Source: Nocardia altamirensis NBRC 108246
Lineage (GTDB): Bacteria > Actinomycetota > Actinomycetes > Mycobacteriales > Mycobacteriaceae
Direction of reading: 5' to 3'
DNA length: 36,255 bases
NCBI RefSeq assembly: GCF_001612685.1
Contig: NZ_BDAY01000106.1
Span: 1 to 36,255, forward strand
In this document: positions 1 to 8,523 of the stretch, one piece after another
How positions within the stretch are numbered: position 1 is the first letter of the stretch
How the letters are laid out: every line of letters starts with the position of its first letter
Notes under the pieces: generated by a model
Databases searched by the model: none
What the model was told of the DNA's origin: nothing
The model's input: only the letters and a program-made list of their open reading frames with translations
Made by a program: the position numbers and the translations under genes

Positions 1-709
1 CAATCTGTTCGCCCGCAACCCGGACGTCGGCAAGCAGGTGACCGCGGGCACGAGCGACATGTTCGGTGCGGTGGCCGCCGATCCGAACTCGGTCACCCAG
101 ACGATCATCAACCTCGGCGAGCTGACCCGTCGGATGGGCGCCACCTTCACCTGGGGCCCGCAGAAGCAGCAGGTGTGGAACGCGGGCATCACGCTCACGC
201 CGTATGAGCCGTACACGGTGGCCGACTGCCCGCGCTACGGCGAGCTGGCCGGTCCGAGCTGCTTCACCGCGCCCGCGGTGAATCCGTTGCCGCCGTTGCC
301 GGAGAACCTGCGGCCGCGTGCGCTGGAGTCGGCGAAGGGTTTGCCGCCGGTGGTGCCGATGCCGGGTCTGCCGGTGATCCCCGGTGTCACCACGCCGGAG
401 GCGCGGCCTGCCGAGACCGGGATGCCCAGCGCCTCGCGGCCGTTCGCGGGCACGCCGCTCGAGGGTCTGTTCCCGCTGATCCCCGGCTTCGGTCCGCCGC
501 CTGCGCCGGCACCCGCACCCGAGCCGGGTCCCGCGCCGGTGGCTCCTGCCTCGGCACGCACACCCACCGCGGGTGCGATCTCCTACCAGGGTGATGCCGC
601 GATCACCGCGCTGCTCGGCCGCACGCCGACCACCGCCGAATATCTGCTGCTGAGCTCGATCTTGAAGGGTGGGACCATGCACGTGCCCGGAAACGGGGCA
701 GGCCGATGA
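1..709 (+). CDS. mceA: Mce family protein MceA, C-terminal part (5' truncated by window edge)
   Basis: The gene enters the window already open, with its codon frame starting at base 2; about 235 residues are visible. MceA is the first of six Mce substrate-binding subunits of an actinobacterial lipid importer. The part seen is not the MCE beta-barrel domain but the C-terminal region: a conserved stretch ending in TVADCPRYGELAGPSCF, then a long Pro/Ala/Gly-rich tail containing PAPAPAPEPGPAP. Such tails are usual in MceA and MceF-type subunits and probably span or contact the cell wall. The stop TGA overlaps the ATG of mceB (ATGA), so the two are translationally coupled. Assignment as A rather than another subunit rests on its position before five further mce genes and on the Pro-rich tail. 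Confidence 0.85.
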   Translation, partial: NLFARNPDVGKQVTAGTSDMFGAVAADPNSVTQTIINLGELTRRMGATFTWGPQKQQVWNAGITLTPYEPYTVADCPRYGELAGPSCFTAPAVNPLPPLPENLRPRALESAKGLPPVVPMPGLPVIPGVTTPEARPAETGMPSASRPFAGTPLEGLFPLIPGFGPPPAPAPAPEPGPAPVAPASARTPTAGAISYQGDAAITALLGRTPTTAEYLLLSSILKGGTMHVPGNGAGR

Positions 710-1755
710 GTATCCGTAAACCACTGATCGGCTTCAGCATCTTCGCCATCGTGTCGATTCTCGTCACGGTGATCGTCTGGAACACCCTGGCGCGCATCGT
801 CGACGGCGACACCAACACCTATTCGGCGACCTTCACCGACGTGCTCGGTCTGCACGAGGGCGATGACGTCCGGATGGCAGGCGTGCGCGTCGGCAAGATC
901 GACAAGATCGAGCTGACCCGCGACGCGAAGACCAAGAAGCAGCTCGCGAAGGTGACCTTCGTCGTGCAGCGGGACCAGACGCTCTTCGACGACACCAAAG
1001 CCCTTGTCCGCTACCAGAATCTGATCGGCCAGCGGTACGTGGCACTGGCGCCGGGCAAGGCGCCGAGCCCGGCGCAGCTGAAGAACAACGCGGCGATCCC
1101 GCTGGAGCGCACCGAGCCGTCGTTCGACGTTTCGGGTCTGCTCAACGGTTTTCAGCCGCTGTTCCAGGCCTTGCAGCCCGAGCAGGTGAACCGGCTCTCG
1201 GAGACCTTCATCCAGGCATTGCAGGGTGACGGCGTCTCGCTGAGCGCGTTCATCGTGCAGGCCGCGCAGCTGGCCACCGACTTCCAGCGGCGGGACGCGA
1301 TCCTGTCCGATGTGATCACCAACCTCTCCGGCGTGATGGCGGGGTTGGCCAAACGAGGTGATGAATTGGAGACCCTGGTGACCCAGACCCGGGCCCTGAT
1401 CGGCGGGTTGTACGAGCAGGGCCAGTCACTGCAGACCTCGACGGTGCAGATCGCCAACGCGACCAGCTCGCTGGTGAGCATGGTCGGCGCCATTCAGCCG
1501 AAGTTGCAGACCGCACAGAACTCCACAAGCGCCGCGCTGTCACTGCTGCTCGCCAACGGCGCGAAGCTGGACCAGGCGGCCATCGACCTGCCGCACATCA
1601 TCTCGGCCGCGGGTCGGCACACGTCCGAGGGCGGCTACGCCAACGCGTACCTGTGTGGCTTGGACATCTCGCTCTACGGCGTGCTGTTCCCGCGCGGGTT
1701 CATCGACAGCCTCGGCGTCATCGGCAAGTCGCACTCGGCGGTGTGCCGCCCATGA
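706..1755 (+). CDS. mceB: Mce family protein MceB
   Basis: This 349-residue protein starts inside the stop codon of mceA. It has one N-terminal membrane anchor (about residues 8-28) followed by the MCE domain (about 35-115), recognisable from TFTDVLGLHEGDDVRMAGV followed by RVGKI. A long helical region rich in Leu/Gln/Asn and a C-terminal part with two cysteines (AYLCGLD, SAVCRP) follow. Mce subunits are known to assemble into a hexameric tube carrying hydrophobic substrates from the outer envelope to the YrbE permease and MceG ATPase. The substrate of this particular operon cannot be read from the sequence. It overlaps mceC by four bases. Confidence 0.93.
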   Translation: MSIRKPLIGFSIFAIVSILVTVIVWNTLARIVDGDTNTYSATFTDVLGLHEGDDVRMAGVRVGKIDKIELTRDAKTKKQLAKVTFVVQRDQTLFDDTKALVRYQNLIGQRYVALAPGKAPSPAQLKNNAAIPLERTEPSFDVSGLLNGFQPLFQALQPEQVNRLSETFIQALQGDGVSLSAFIVQAAQLATDFQRRDAILSDVITNLSGVMAGLAKRGDELETLVTQTRALIGGLYEQGQSLQTSTVQIANATSSLVSMVGAIQPKLQTAQNSTSAALSLLLANGAKLDQAAIDLPHIISAAGRHTSEGGYANAYLCGLDISLYGVLFPRGFIDSLGVIGKSHSAVCRP

Positions 1756-2750
1756 TGACGAAGATGAAGGCTCGGTTCGACAACAACCGCTATTTCTGGT
1801 TAGGCATCCTCGGCGGTGTCCTCATCGTCGCGCTGCTGCTCGCGTCCTCCGCGGTCAAGCTGATCGGTGTCGGCGAGCAGACGGTCAAGGCCGAGTTCTT
1901 GCAGGCGGCCGGGATCAAGGTCGGCGACCGGGTGAGCGTCGCAGGCATCACGAGCGGCCGGGTGGACGGCGCGAAGCTCGAGGGCGACCACGTGCTGCTG
2001 ACACTCAGCGTCGACAACGGTGTGAAGCTCGGCCCCGACGCACACGCCTCGATCAAGATGGCCACCCTGCTCGGCGCCAGGTACGTCGACCTGAGCCCCG
2101 GCGACGGCTCCGGCTTGAAGAGCAAGCGAATCCCGTTGTCCAACACCTCGGTTCCGTACAACCTGGCCGATGTGGTGCAGGAGGGCACGCCGAAGTTCGA
2201 GGCGCTCGACACCAAAAAGCTCTCCGAATCGCTGAACGTGATCAACCAGCAGATGGGTGATTCCCCGCAGCTGCTCGCGCAGGCGCTGGACAGTGTCGGC
2301 GCGCTGGCCAAGGTGATGGACAGCCGCAAGGGCGAGGTCGACAGCCTGCTCAAGGATCTGGACCGGGTCACCAAGATTCTCGCCGACAACCGCAACAGCG
2401 TGCTGCTGGTGATCACTCAGGGCGAGGCCATCGCCAACCGGGTGATGGAACGCCAGGGCCTGCTGCGTCAGCTGCTCGACAATGTCGCCGCGCTCACCAG
2501 GCAGCTGCAGGAGATCGGCGCGCAGAACGACAACCAACTGGGCCCGACCATTCACCAGTTGAACGTCATGTCGGAGGGCTTGCAGAAGAATAAGGACAAC
2601 CTGGATCGACTGCTGTCCTTGATGCCGCCGACGGTGCGCTACCTGGCGAACTCGTGGGGTGGCAACGGCCCGTACGGCTCGGTCGGTCTGCCATGGCTCT
2701 TCCCCGACAACTGGTTGTGCCGCGCCAACGTGATCGAAGGGTGCCAGTGA
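1752..2750 (+). CDS. mceC: Mce family protein MceC
   Basis: This is a 332-residue Mce subunit. The chosen ATG lies in the ATGA overlap with mceB; a second ATG one codon later is equally possible. The anchor runs from about residue 16 to 36 (FWLGILGGVLIVALLLASSA). The MCE domain follows, with AAGIKVGDRVSVAGITSGRV and a second half ending LLGARYVDLSPGDG. A predicted helical needle region comes next, with repeated Leu/Asn/Gln heptad-like stretches, and the C-terminus has a cysteine pair (NWLCRANVIEGCQ). The role is as for the other subunits: one member of the envelope-spanning lipid-transfer tube. A large in-frame extension upstream of 1752 exists but only overlaps mceB and is not credible. Confidence 0.92.
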   Translation: MMTKMKARFDNNRYFWLGILGGVLIVALLLASSAVKLIGVGEQTVKAEFLQAAGIKVGDRVSVAGITSGRVDGAKLEGDHVLLTLSVDNGVKLGPDAHASIKMATLLGARYVDLSPGDGSGLKSKRIPLSNTSVPYNLADVVQEGTPKFEALDTKKLSESLNVINQQMGDSPQLLAQALDSVGALAKVMDSRKGEVDSLLKDLDRVTKILADNRNSVLLVITQGEAIANRVMERQGLLRQLLDNVAALTRQLQEIGAQNDNQLGPTIHQLNVMSEGLQKNKDNLDRLLSLMPPTVRYLANSWGGNGPYGSVGLPWLFPDNWLCRANVIEGCQ

Positions 2751-3853
2751 TGAGTACGACCCGGAAGTTCCGGACGCTGGCCAAGCTGGTCGTCGTCAGT
2801 GCCGCGGCGTTGGCCGTCGGTAGCTGCTCGCTCGTGCCGACCTCGGTCAACAACGCGCTCGGGCAGACCACGCGGATCACCGCCGACTTCGAGAACATCG
2901 CGGGCATCTACGAGGGCAACCCGGTCACGGTGCTCGGGCTCGATGTCGGGAAGGTCGAGAAGATCATCCCGAAGGGCAACCTCGTCGAGGTGCACCTGTC
3001 GATCAACAACGACGTCAAGATCCCCAAAGATGCGATGGCCGCGATCATTTCGCCGTCGATCGTCACCGACCGGCACGTCGAGTTGACGCCGGTGTACACC
3101 AAGGGCGACACGCTGGCCGACGGCGCGCACCTGCCGCTCGGCAAGACCAGGACGCCGGTCGAGCTCGACACGATGATCAAGACCATCGATCAGTTCGCCG
3201 CCGCCCTCAAGCCCGAGCCCGGCACCGAGGGCATCGGCCCGCTGTCCGGCCGGGTGCTGTACCCGATGGTGAACGGCAACGGCGAGAAGATGCGCGACAC
3301 CCTCAACGCGCTGTCCGGCGCGCTGAAGGTCGGCGTCGACAACAAGGACGCGGTGTCCAGCATCATCATCAAGCTGAACGAGCTGACCACGATGCTGGCC
3401 GAAAACGACCAATCGGTGCGGGATTTCAGCAACCGGATGACCCAGCTGACCGGGCTGCTCGCCGAGCAGTCCCCCGGCCTGCAGGCGACGCTGAATCAGG
3501 TCAACGACTTCCTGGCCAATACGAGCACCACCCTCGGCCAGTATCAGGGTGAGCTGGCCAGCTCGCTGACCGGGCTGACCAACGTGACCGCCCAGCTGCG
3601 CGAAAACGCCTACGGCATCACCGAAGTCGTCGACGTGGCGCCGATGGTCTTCCAGAACGTCGACCGGATCATGAACCGCCAAGGCGGCTACGTCCGGTTG
3701 GTCGGTGTCCTCGGCACCTTCCTCTCCGGTGAGATCGTGAGCCTGTTCTGCGAGCGACTCCAGATGAAGGCCGACGGCTGCCGCACCGGAAACGTCCAGG
3801 ATTTCGGCCCTGACTACGGACTTACCGCCGCACTGCTCGGACTGACGAAATGA
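2750..3853 (+). CDS. mceD: Mce family protein MceD
   Basis: This 367-residue subunit starts at the ATG sharing one base with the mceC stop; a GTG one codon upstream is also in frame. The N-terminus is a signal-like segment followed by AVGSCSLVP, which resembles a lipobox but has Gly at the -2 position, so lipidation is uncertain. The MCE domain has TADFENIAGIYEGNPVTVLG then LDVGKVEKI and runs to about residue 130. A helical domain follows, and then a C-terminus with cysteines (LFCERLQMKADGCRTG). It overlaps mceE by four bases. If the cysteine is acylated, this operon would encode two adjacent lipoprotein subunits, D and E. Confidence 0.9.
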   Translation: MSTTRKFRTLAKLVVVSAAALAVGSCSLVPTSVNNALGQTTRITADFENIAGIYEGNPVTVLGLDVGKVEKIIPKGNLVEVHLSINNDVKIPKDAMAAIISPSIVTDRHVELTPVYTKGDTLADGAHLPLGKTRTPVELDTMIKTIDQFAAALKPEPGTEGIGPLSGRVLYPMVNGNGEKMRDTLNALSGALKVGVDNKDAVSSIIIKLNELTTMLAENDQSVRDFSNRMTQLTGLLAEQSPGLQATLNQVNDFLANTSTTLGQYQGELASSLTGLTNVTAQLRENAYGITEVVDVAPMVFQNVDRIMNRQGGYVRLVGVLGTFLSGEIVSLFCERLQMKADGCRTGNVQDFGPDYGLTAALLGLTK

Positions 3854-4950
3854 CGTACCGCATGACGATGAAGGCTCGACGCGCGCTGATCGCGCTGGCC
3901 GCCGTGGCCGGGGTTGGTCTCACCTCGGGGTGCGGGCTCACGGTCGAGAAGATGCCGCTGCCCAAGCCTGGCCTGTCCGGCGAGTCCTACACCCTGCACG
4001 CGGTGTTCGAGAACGCGTTGAACCTGCCGGACCAGGCGAAGGTGAAGATCGGCGGCTCGGATGTCGGGGTGGTCTCCAACATCAAGACCAAGAACTTCCA
4101 GGCGATCGTCGACCTGACCATCAGCAAGGACATCGAGTTGCCCAAGGGCAGCACCGCCGAGCTGCGCCAAGCCACGCCGCTCGGTGACGTGTTCGTCGCG
4201 GTGTCCAAGCCGAAGACCACACCAGGCACCGAGATGCTGCGCGGGGGTGACACTCTCGGGTTGGATGTGACCTCGGCGGGTGCGACCGTCGAACAGTTGC
4301 TGATCTCGCTGTCCATGCTGTTCAACGGCGGTGGCGTCGCCGCGCTCGGCAAGCTGACCGCGGAGATGGACTCCATCGTCGGTGGCCGTGGGCCGCAGCT
4401 TTCCCACCTGATCACCGAAATGACCGGTGTGATCGGCAGTTTGAACAACAACTCGGCCAGGGTCGACAGCGTGCTGAGCGAGTTCAGTGAGCTGGCCACC
4501 ACCATCGAGCAGCGGCGCGGCGAGCTCGGTCAGGTCGCGGACACGCTGCCGCAGATGATCGGGGCGATCGCCGAGAACAACAGGGCCATCGGCGATCTGC
4601 TGACCAAGGTGTCGACGACGAGCGCCGCGCTCGGCGACTACGCCGACACGTCTAGCGAGCAGCTGGCCAGTCTGTTGGACAACACCCACCAGCTGATGGC
4701 CGCGCTGGCCAAGACCGGGGACAACCTCGGCAGCACGCTCGACGGCCTGAAGGAAATTCGCCCCAAAGTGGATGCGACCTTCCGCGGCAATAGCTTCTCC
4801 GTATTTGCCACGCTGACCAACCTCGACATCAGCGCGTTGAGCGACCCGGAGCACGGCAGGCTGCAGAACGTGCGGGACCTGTCGGACTTCGTCGGCTCGA
4901 TGATCCAGGTGCTGCAGGTCGTGCAGAGCCGAGTGGGTGGACACCGATGA
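3850..4950 (+). CDS. mceE: Mce family lipoprotein MceE (LprK-like)
   Basis: This 366-residue subunit carries a clear lipoprotein signal: basic start (MTYRMTMKARRAL), hydrophobic core, then LTSGCGLTV, with Cys about residue 28 as the likely acylated residue. In known mce operons the fifth gene encodes the lipoprotein subunit, which agrees. The MCE domain follows with AVFENALNLPDQAKVKIGGS then DVGVV and LGDVFVAVSKPK. The rest is predicted helical, rich in Leu, Ser and Asn. ATGA overlaps at both ends place it firmly in the operon. The mature protein is expected on the outer face of the cytoplasmic membrane. Confidence 0.93.
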   Translation: MTYRMTMKARRALIALAAVAGVGLTSGCGLTVEKMPLPKPGLSGESYTLHAVFENALNLPDQAKVKIGGSDVGVVSNIKTKNFQAIVDLTISKDIELPKGSTAELRQATPLGDVFVAVSKPKTTPGTEMLRGGDTLGLDVTSAGATVEQLLISLSMLFNGGGVAALGKLTAEMDSIVGGRGPQLSHLITEMTGVIGSLNNNSARVDSVLSEFSELATTIEQRRGELGQVADTLPQMIGAIAENNRAIGDLLTKVSTTSAALGDYADTSSEQLASLLDNTHQLMAALAKTGDNLGSTLDGLKEIRPKVDATFRGNSFSVFATLTNLDISALSDPEHGRLQNVRDLSDFVGSMIQVLQVVQSRVGGHR

Positions 4951-6125
4951 CCTTCTTCTCGAAGTTGATGCAGCACAAGCTGGTGCTCTCGAGCATCGGC
5001 CTGGTGCTGGTGTTCCTGATCGGCGCGACCTACCTGATGGTGAGCATCATGCGGGTCAACCCGTTGCGCTCCAATTACACCGTCACGGTGAACCTGGACC
5101 GCTCGGGCGGGTTGCAGCCGGGCAACGACGTCACCCTGCGCGGCTATCGGGTCGGGAAGGTGACCTCGATCAAGCTGACCGACCGCGGTCAGGCGATCGC
5201 CGCGGCGGCCGAGATCGAGACCAAGTACAAGATCCCGGTCGACACTGCGATCTCGGTGCAGGCGCTGTCCGGCGCCGGTGAGCAGTACATCGACTTCCGT
5301 CCGTCCGGCGATCAGGGTCCGTTCCTGCGCGACGGCGCGGTCATCGCCTACGACGCGGCCAAGATCAAGACGCCGACCCCGGTCTGGTCGGTGCTGGACA
5401 ACTCCAGCGCGCTCATCGCGCAGGTCGATCCGGACAAGTTCGGCGTGATCCTGCGTGAGCTCGACACCGCGCTGAGCGGTGGCCCAGATCAGTTGCGCGG
5501 CATGGTGAACGGCATCAGCCTGGCCATGGCCGGCCTGGACAGCCTGCTGCCGCAGACGACGAACCTGATCGCCAACCTGCGCACCATCACCAACACCACC
5601 TCGAACGCGCAGCCCGACCTCGCCACCCTGACCCGCAACTCCGGCACGTTGTTCGAACAGTTCAACAACGCGAACACCGAGCTGCAGAGCGTGCTCGAGC
5701 GCGGGCCCGGCTACCTGAGCAGCCTCGGCGCGGTGCTGGACAAGACCACCGATCCGATCACCAGCCTGGCCGCCAACTTCGCGGCGATGACGAAGGCGGC
5801 GCAGCTGCGCCTGCCCGCGTTGCGTGCGCTGTTCCCGTCGCTCGCGCTCGGCGCCGACGCGCTGGCCGTGCCTGCGCACGACGGCGAGTTCCACGCGATG
5901 ATCGACATCTGGCCGCGTCCGTTCTGCACCTACAACAGCACGCGAATCCGCAACGAGATCGTCCAGGACGGCACGATCCCGAAGTGGAACTACTGCGAGA
6001 ACCCGCCGCCGGGCCAGGAGATTCGTGGCGCCGCCAACGCGCCGCGACCCGATGTGCCGAACAACGGCGCGCACATGCCGCCGGGTGTGGATCCGAACGA
6101 ACGGACCCTGCCCCCGGTGCGGTGA
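4947..6125 (+). CDS. mceF: Mce family protein MceF
   Basis: This is the last Mce subunit, 392 residues. The anchor is at about residues 12-34 (LSSIGLVLVFLIGATYLMVS). The MCE domain has NLDRSGGLQPGNDVTLRGY then RVGKV and ends near GEQYIDFRPSGDQGPF. A helical stretch (about 150-300) and a Pro/Asn-rich C-terminus with two cysteines (PFCTYNSTR, WNYCENPPPG) follow. The Pro-rich end is typical of MceF. It starts inside the mceE stop. A 132-base gap separates it from the Mce-associated protein, so the contiguous coupled part of the operon ends here. Confidence 0.93.
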   Translation: MTFFSKLMQHKLVLSSIGLVLVFLIGATYLMVSIMRVNPLRSNYTVTVNLDRSGGLQPGNDVTLRGYRVGKVTSIKLTDRGQAIAAAAEIETKYKIPVDTAISVQALSGAGEQYIDFRPSGDQGPFLRDGAVIAYDAAKIKTPTPVWSVLDNSSALIAQVDPDKFGVILRELDTALSGGPDQLRGMVNGISLAMAGLDSLLPQTTNLIANLRTITNTTSNAQPDLATLTRNSGTLFEQFNNANTELQSVLERGPGYLSSLGAVLDKTTDPITSLAANFAAMTKAAQLRLPALRALFPSLALGADALAVPAHDGEFHAMIDIWPRPFCTYNSTRIRNEIVQDGTIPKWNYCENPPPGQEIRGAANAPRPDVPNNGAHMPPGVDPNERTLPPVR

Positions 6126-6131
6126 GTTGTA

Positions 6132-6162
6132 CCCGGTCCCGCGGAGAATGCGTGGGGCCGGG
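6132..6162 (+). other. stem-loop just after mceF
   Basis: CCCGGTCCC (6132-6140) pairs with GGGGCCGGG (6154-6162) through nine base pairs, one of them a T-G wobble, around a 13-base loop. There is no T tract. It could reduce read-through from the six mce genes into the accessory gene or protect the transcript end. The function is inferred from position only. Confidence 0.35.
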
Positions 6163-6257
6163 CATACTCGCCGGGACAACGCGTACGGTTCGCCCGAGAT
6201 GCGGGCCCGTCAGTCGATCGGTGCGCCCGCGCGCCGGGAAAGTGCAGGTTTGTATCG

Positions 6258-7130
6258 ATGTCCACCGATGACGCCGACACCAACAAAGACGCCGAGACCG
6301 CTGCGGACACCTCGGTGACCGAGGGCGACGCGGCCGAGAAGTCCGACGCCGCACCGTCGGCGAAGCCGGAACCCGCCTCAGCACCGTCGAAGGCGGACGA
6401 GGGCGAGACCGCGAAGGCGGACAAGGTGAAGACCGACAAGGTCGATAAGACCGACAAGGTCGACACCGCGAAGGCGACGAAACCGGCCAAGAGCGTGGAC
6501 CGTCCGGAGAAGTCGGGCCGCTCCGCCTCGCTGCCGTTGATCGCCGCCTTCACCGCTGGCGTGCTCGCGGTTGCCGCGATCACCGCGGTGGTCGTGTTCT
6601 TCCTGCAGGGTAAGGACCGCGGCGACAAGCTCGACGCGATCAAGTCCTCGACCGAGGCTGCCTGCACGTTCGGCAAGGACGTGTCGATCTACGACTACTC
6701 CAAGAACCTCGACGACTACTTCACCAAGGTGAAGGCAGGCGCGAGCGGCGAATTCCTCAAGGAGTTCGGCGACGCGACCAGCGCGCTCAAGGACGCGATG
6801 GTGCAGGCACAGGTGAAGTCGTGGGCCGACGATGTGCAGTGCGGCTATCAGTCCGGTGACAAGACCGAGGCGAACGTGCTCGTCACGCTCACCCAGTACC
6901 GGACCAACTTCACCCAGACCAACCCGGAGCGGCAGTTCGTCGTGCTGATCGCGAAGATGACGAAGTCCGGCGACAAGTGGTTGGTCGAGAAGCTGGATTC
7001 GCCGCTGCTCAAGGGCGCAGGCACCGGATTGCCCGGCACGCCGAACGCTCCTGCCCCGAACGCACCCGCCCCGAACGGCCAGCCTGCGCCTGCCCCGAGC
7101 GGCCAGCCCTCGCCGCAGCCGGGCAACTAG
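6258..7130 (+). CDS. Mce-associated membrane protein (Mas type)
   Basis: This 290-residue protein has four parts. Residues 1-90 are a highly charged cytoplasmic arm rich in Ala, Asp and Lys, with near-repeats of KTDKVDKTDKVDT. One transmembrane helix follows (about 92-116, ending AVVVFFLQ). The extracytoplasmic domain (about 120-255) begins DKLDAIKSSTEAACTFGKDV, the usual fold of proteins encoded after mce operons. The tail is Pro/Ala/Asn-Gly-Gln rich (about 256-290). Mce-associated proteins are known accessory factors that stabilise Mce complexes. The downstream position and domain architecture support that role here. The Shine-Dalgarno is weak, so the start is fairly but not fully secure. 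Confidence 0.88.
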   Translation: MSTDDADTNKDAETAADTSVTEGDAAEKSDAAPSAKPEPASAPSKADEGETAKADKVKTDKVDKTDKVDTAKATKPAKSVDRPEKSGRSASLPLIAAFTAGVLAVAAITAVVVFFLQGKDRGDKLDAIKSSTEAACTFGKDVSIYDYSKNLDDYFTKVKAGASGEFLKEFGDATSALKDAMVQAQVKSWADDVQCGYQSGDKTEANVLVTLTQYRTNFTQTNPERQFVVLIAKMTKSGDKWLVEKLDSPLLKGAGTGLPGTPNAPAPNAPAPNGQPAPAPSGQPSPQPGN

Positions 7131-7147
7131 TTCGATAGCTCCGAGCG

Positions 7148-7182
7148 CCTCCGGCGGTGGGCCGAGCCACCACCGCCGGAGG
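7148..7182. terminator. bidirectional stem-loop terminator between mce block and rnhA
   Basis: CCTCCGGCGGTGG (7148-7160) and CCACCGCCGGAGG (7170-7182) form a perfect 13-bp stem with a nine-base loop. It lies between the convergent ends of the Mce-associated gene (7130) and the RNase H gene (7216). There is no T run, which is common for actinobacterial hairpin terminators. Confidence 0.8.
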
Positions 7183-7215
7183 TCATTCGGGCAGCAGATA
7201 CTGCCGCTGACGAGA

Positions 7216-7788
7216 TCAGAACAGCGTTAAAGCCTGTGGCGCCGACGGCGCGGCCGCCTTCCCCGCGGCCTTGTCCACTGGCGCTTCCGGCGCCGTCGGC
7301 GGTTCTTCCACAGTCACCGCGGGGATTTCCGCGGTGTTCGCCTCGGCGACGGCGGCCGAGACGGCCGCCTTCCGAGCCGCTTCACCGGCAAGCGCGTCGG
7401 CCTGCTCGTTGAAGTAGTTGCCGACATGTCCACGGACCCAACGGAACCGGACCGGGCCGGGTCTGCTGGCGATCGCCTTGTCGATCTGCCGGATGAGTTC
7501 GACATTCTTCACGGCGCCACCGCTGGAGGTGCGCCAGCCGTTGAGCCGCCAACTGGAGATCCACTCCGACGCGCATTTGATCGCGTAGAGCGAATCACTT
7601 TCGATCAGCAGGGGTTCGGAGCCGGCATGGGCGAGGATCGCCTCCAGCACCGCGCGTAGCTCCGCGACCTGATTGGTGCCGGACGCGGCACCACCGCTGC
7701 GCGAGGAGCCCTGATGATTGACCCAAGCCCAGCCGATTGCGCCGCCGGGGTTGCGGAGGCAGGATCCGTCGGTGCTCACGATGATCAT
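7216..7788 (-). CDS. rnhA: ribonuclease HI family protein
   Basis: This 190-residue protein has a complete RNase H type 1 domain (1-140). The expected acidic active site is visible: D7 in STDGSC, E43 in VAELRAV, D65 in IESDSLY and D131 in EQADALAG. H121 in VRGHVGNYFN is the flexible-loop histidine. The enzyme cuts RNA in RNA-DNA hybrids. The last 50 residues are an Ala/Pro/Glu-rich tail not needed for the fold. ATG at 7788 is preferred over a TTG at 7818 because it begins directly at the first strand and has AGGGTG upstream. It starts ten bases after the SRPBCC gene, so the two are probably co-transcribed. Confidence 0.9.
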   Translation of the reverse strand: MIIVSTDGSCLRNPGGAIGWAWVNHQGSSRSGGAASGTNQVAELRAVLEAILAHAGSEPLLIESDSLYAIKCASEWISSWRLNGWRTSSGGAVKNVELIRQIDKAIASRPGPVRFRWVRGHVGNYFNEQADALAGEAARKAAVSAAVAEANTAEIPAVTVEEPPTAPEAPVDKAAGKAAAPSAPQALTLF

Positions 7789-7798
7789 GGCTGGCACC

Positions 7799-8269
7799 CT
7801 ACGCAATCCGACCGACAAGATCGGTACCGTGGAATTCTTCTATCTCCCTTCGCAATTGGGACTCGGTGCGGCGGAGCGCCGATTTCACGGCGGCCTCGAC
7901 CAGACCGGCACAGAGTCGCCCCGCCAAGCCGCGTGGGGGGCTGTACTCCGCCTCGGACGTCAGCACCGACCGCCCGTAACCGAGCGGATCGAAGCGCAGC
8001 GTGAGGGTCCCGGACAAACGCCCACGCAGCGTATACCCGATGACCACGTTGCGACGATATTCGGTGACCTCGCATGTCATCGTCGAGCGCCAGAACCCAA
8101 GTCGCGCAGTGAGGGTGAACATCGCGCCGAGTCCCTGGTCGAGCTCGCCGTCGGGCTCGAAGCCTGCTACCGCGAACATCCAATCGGGGACGAACAGGTG
8201 GTTGTCGGTGTAGGCGAACGCAACTTCGACCGGTGCTCCGACGTCACTCGCATACTTGATGTGGCCCAT
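7799..8269 (-). CDS. SRPBCC (START/Bet v 1-like) family protein
   Basis: This 156-residue protein opens with MGHIKYASDVGAPVEVAFAY followed by TDNHLFVPDWM, the usual N-terminus of polyketide-cyclase/dehydrase-like SRPBCC proteins. These form a helix-grip fold with a hydrophobic ligand cavity. The middle (AMFTLTARLGFWRSTMTCEV) and the basic C-terminal helix (VKSALRRTESQLRREIEEF) fit the fold and usual length. No catalytic role can be assigned. A good Shine-Dalgarno (GGGAGG) supports ATG 8269. A much longer frame to 8731 exists but lacks family similarity upstream. It is followed at once by rnhA. Confidence 0.8.
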   Translation of the reverse strand: MGHIKYASDVGAPVEVAFAYTDNHLFVPDWMFAVAGFEPDGELDQGLGAMFTLTARLGFWRSTMTCEVTEYRRNVVIGYTLRGRLSGTLTLRFDPLGYGRSVLTSEAEYSPPRGLAGRLCAGLVEAAVKSALRRTESQLRREIEEFHGTDLVGRIA

Positions 8270-8385
8270 GGGCCCTCCCTGCCTGAATCGGCGGCACTCG
8301 TGCGCCCTTCGTGGGTACGCGAGCTGTCTCCTTCGGGCTCTGTGCTCGCGGCGCTGGGTTCCACGACGCGTTAAAAGTACTACAG

Positions 8386-8406
8386 CTCTCCTCTTTATTG
8401 GGAGAG
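8386..8406. other. short inverted repeat in the 8270-8523 gap
   Basis: CTCTCC (8386-8391) and GGAGAG (8401-8406) flank nine A/T-rich bases. Read on the minus strand it lies about 118 bases after the lhgO stop and is followed by CTTTTAA, so it may be a weak lhgO terminator. It could instead be an operator for the SRPBCC-rnhA unit. The gap otherwise shows no gene. Confidence 0.3.
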
Positions 8407-8523
8407 TTGCGCGGAATTTGGTGTGGCGGTCTTCCACATGGGCTACCGGCCGGTTGCTTGGGTAACTGGCGCAGGTCAGCCAGCAAATCCGACCGATGGG
8501 TTTGGTATCTGTCCGGCGCCCGA

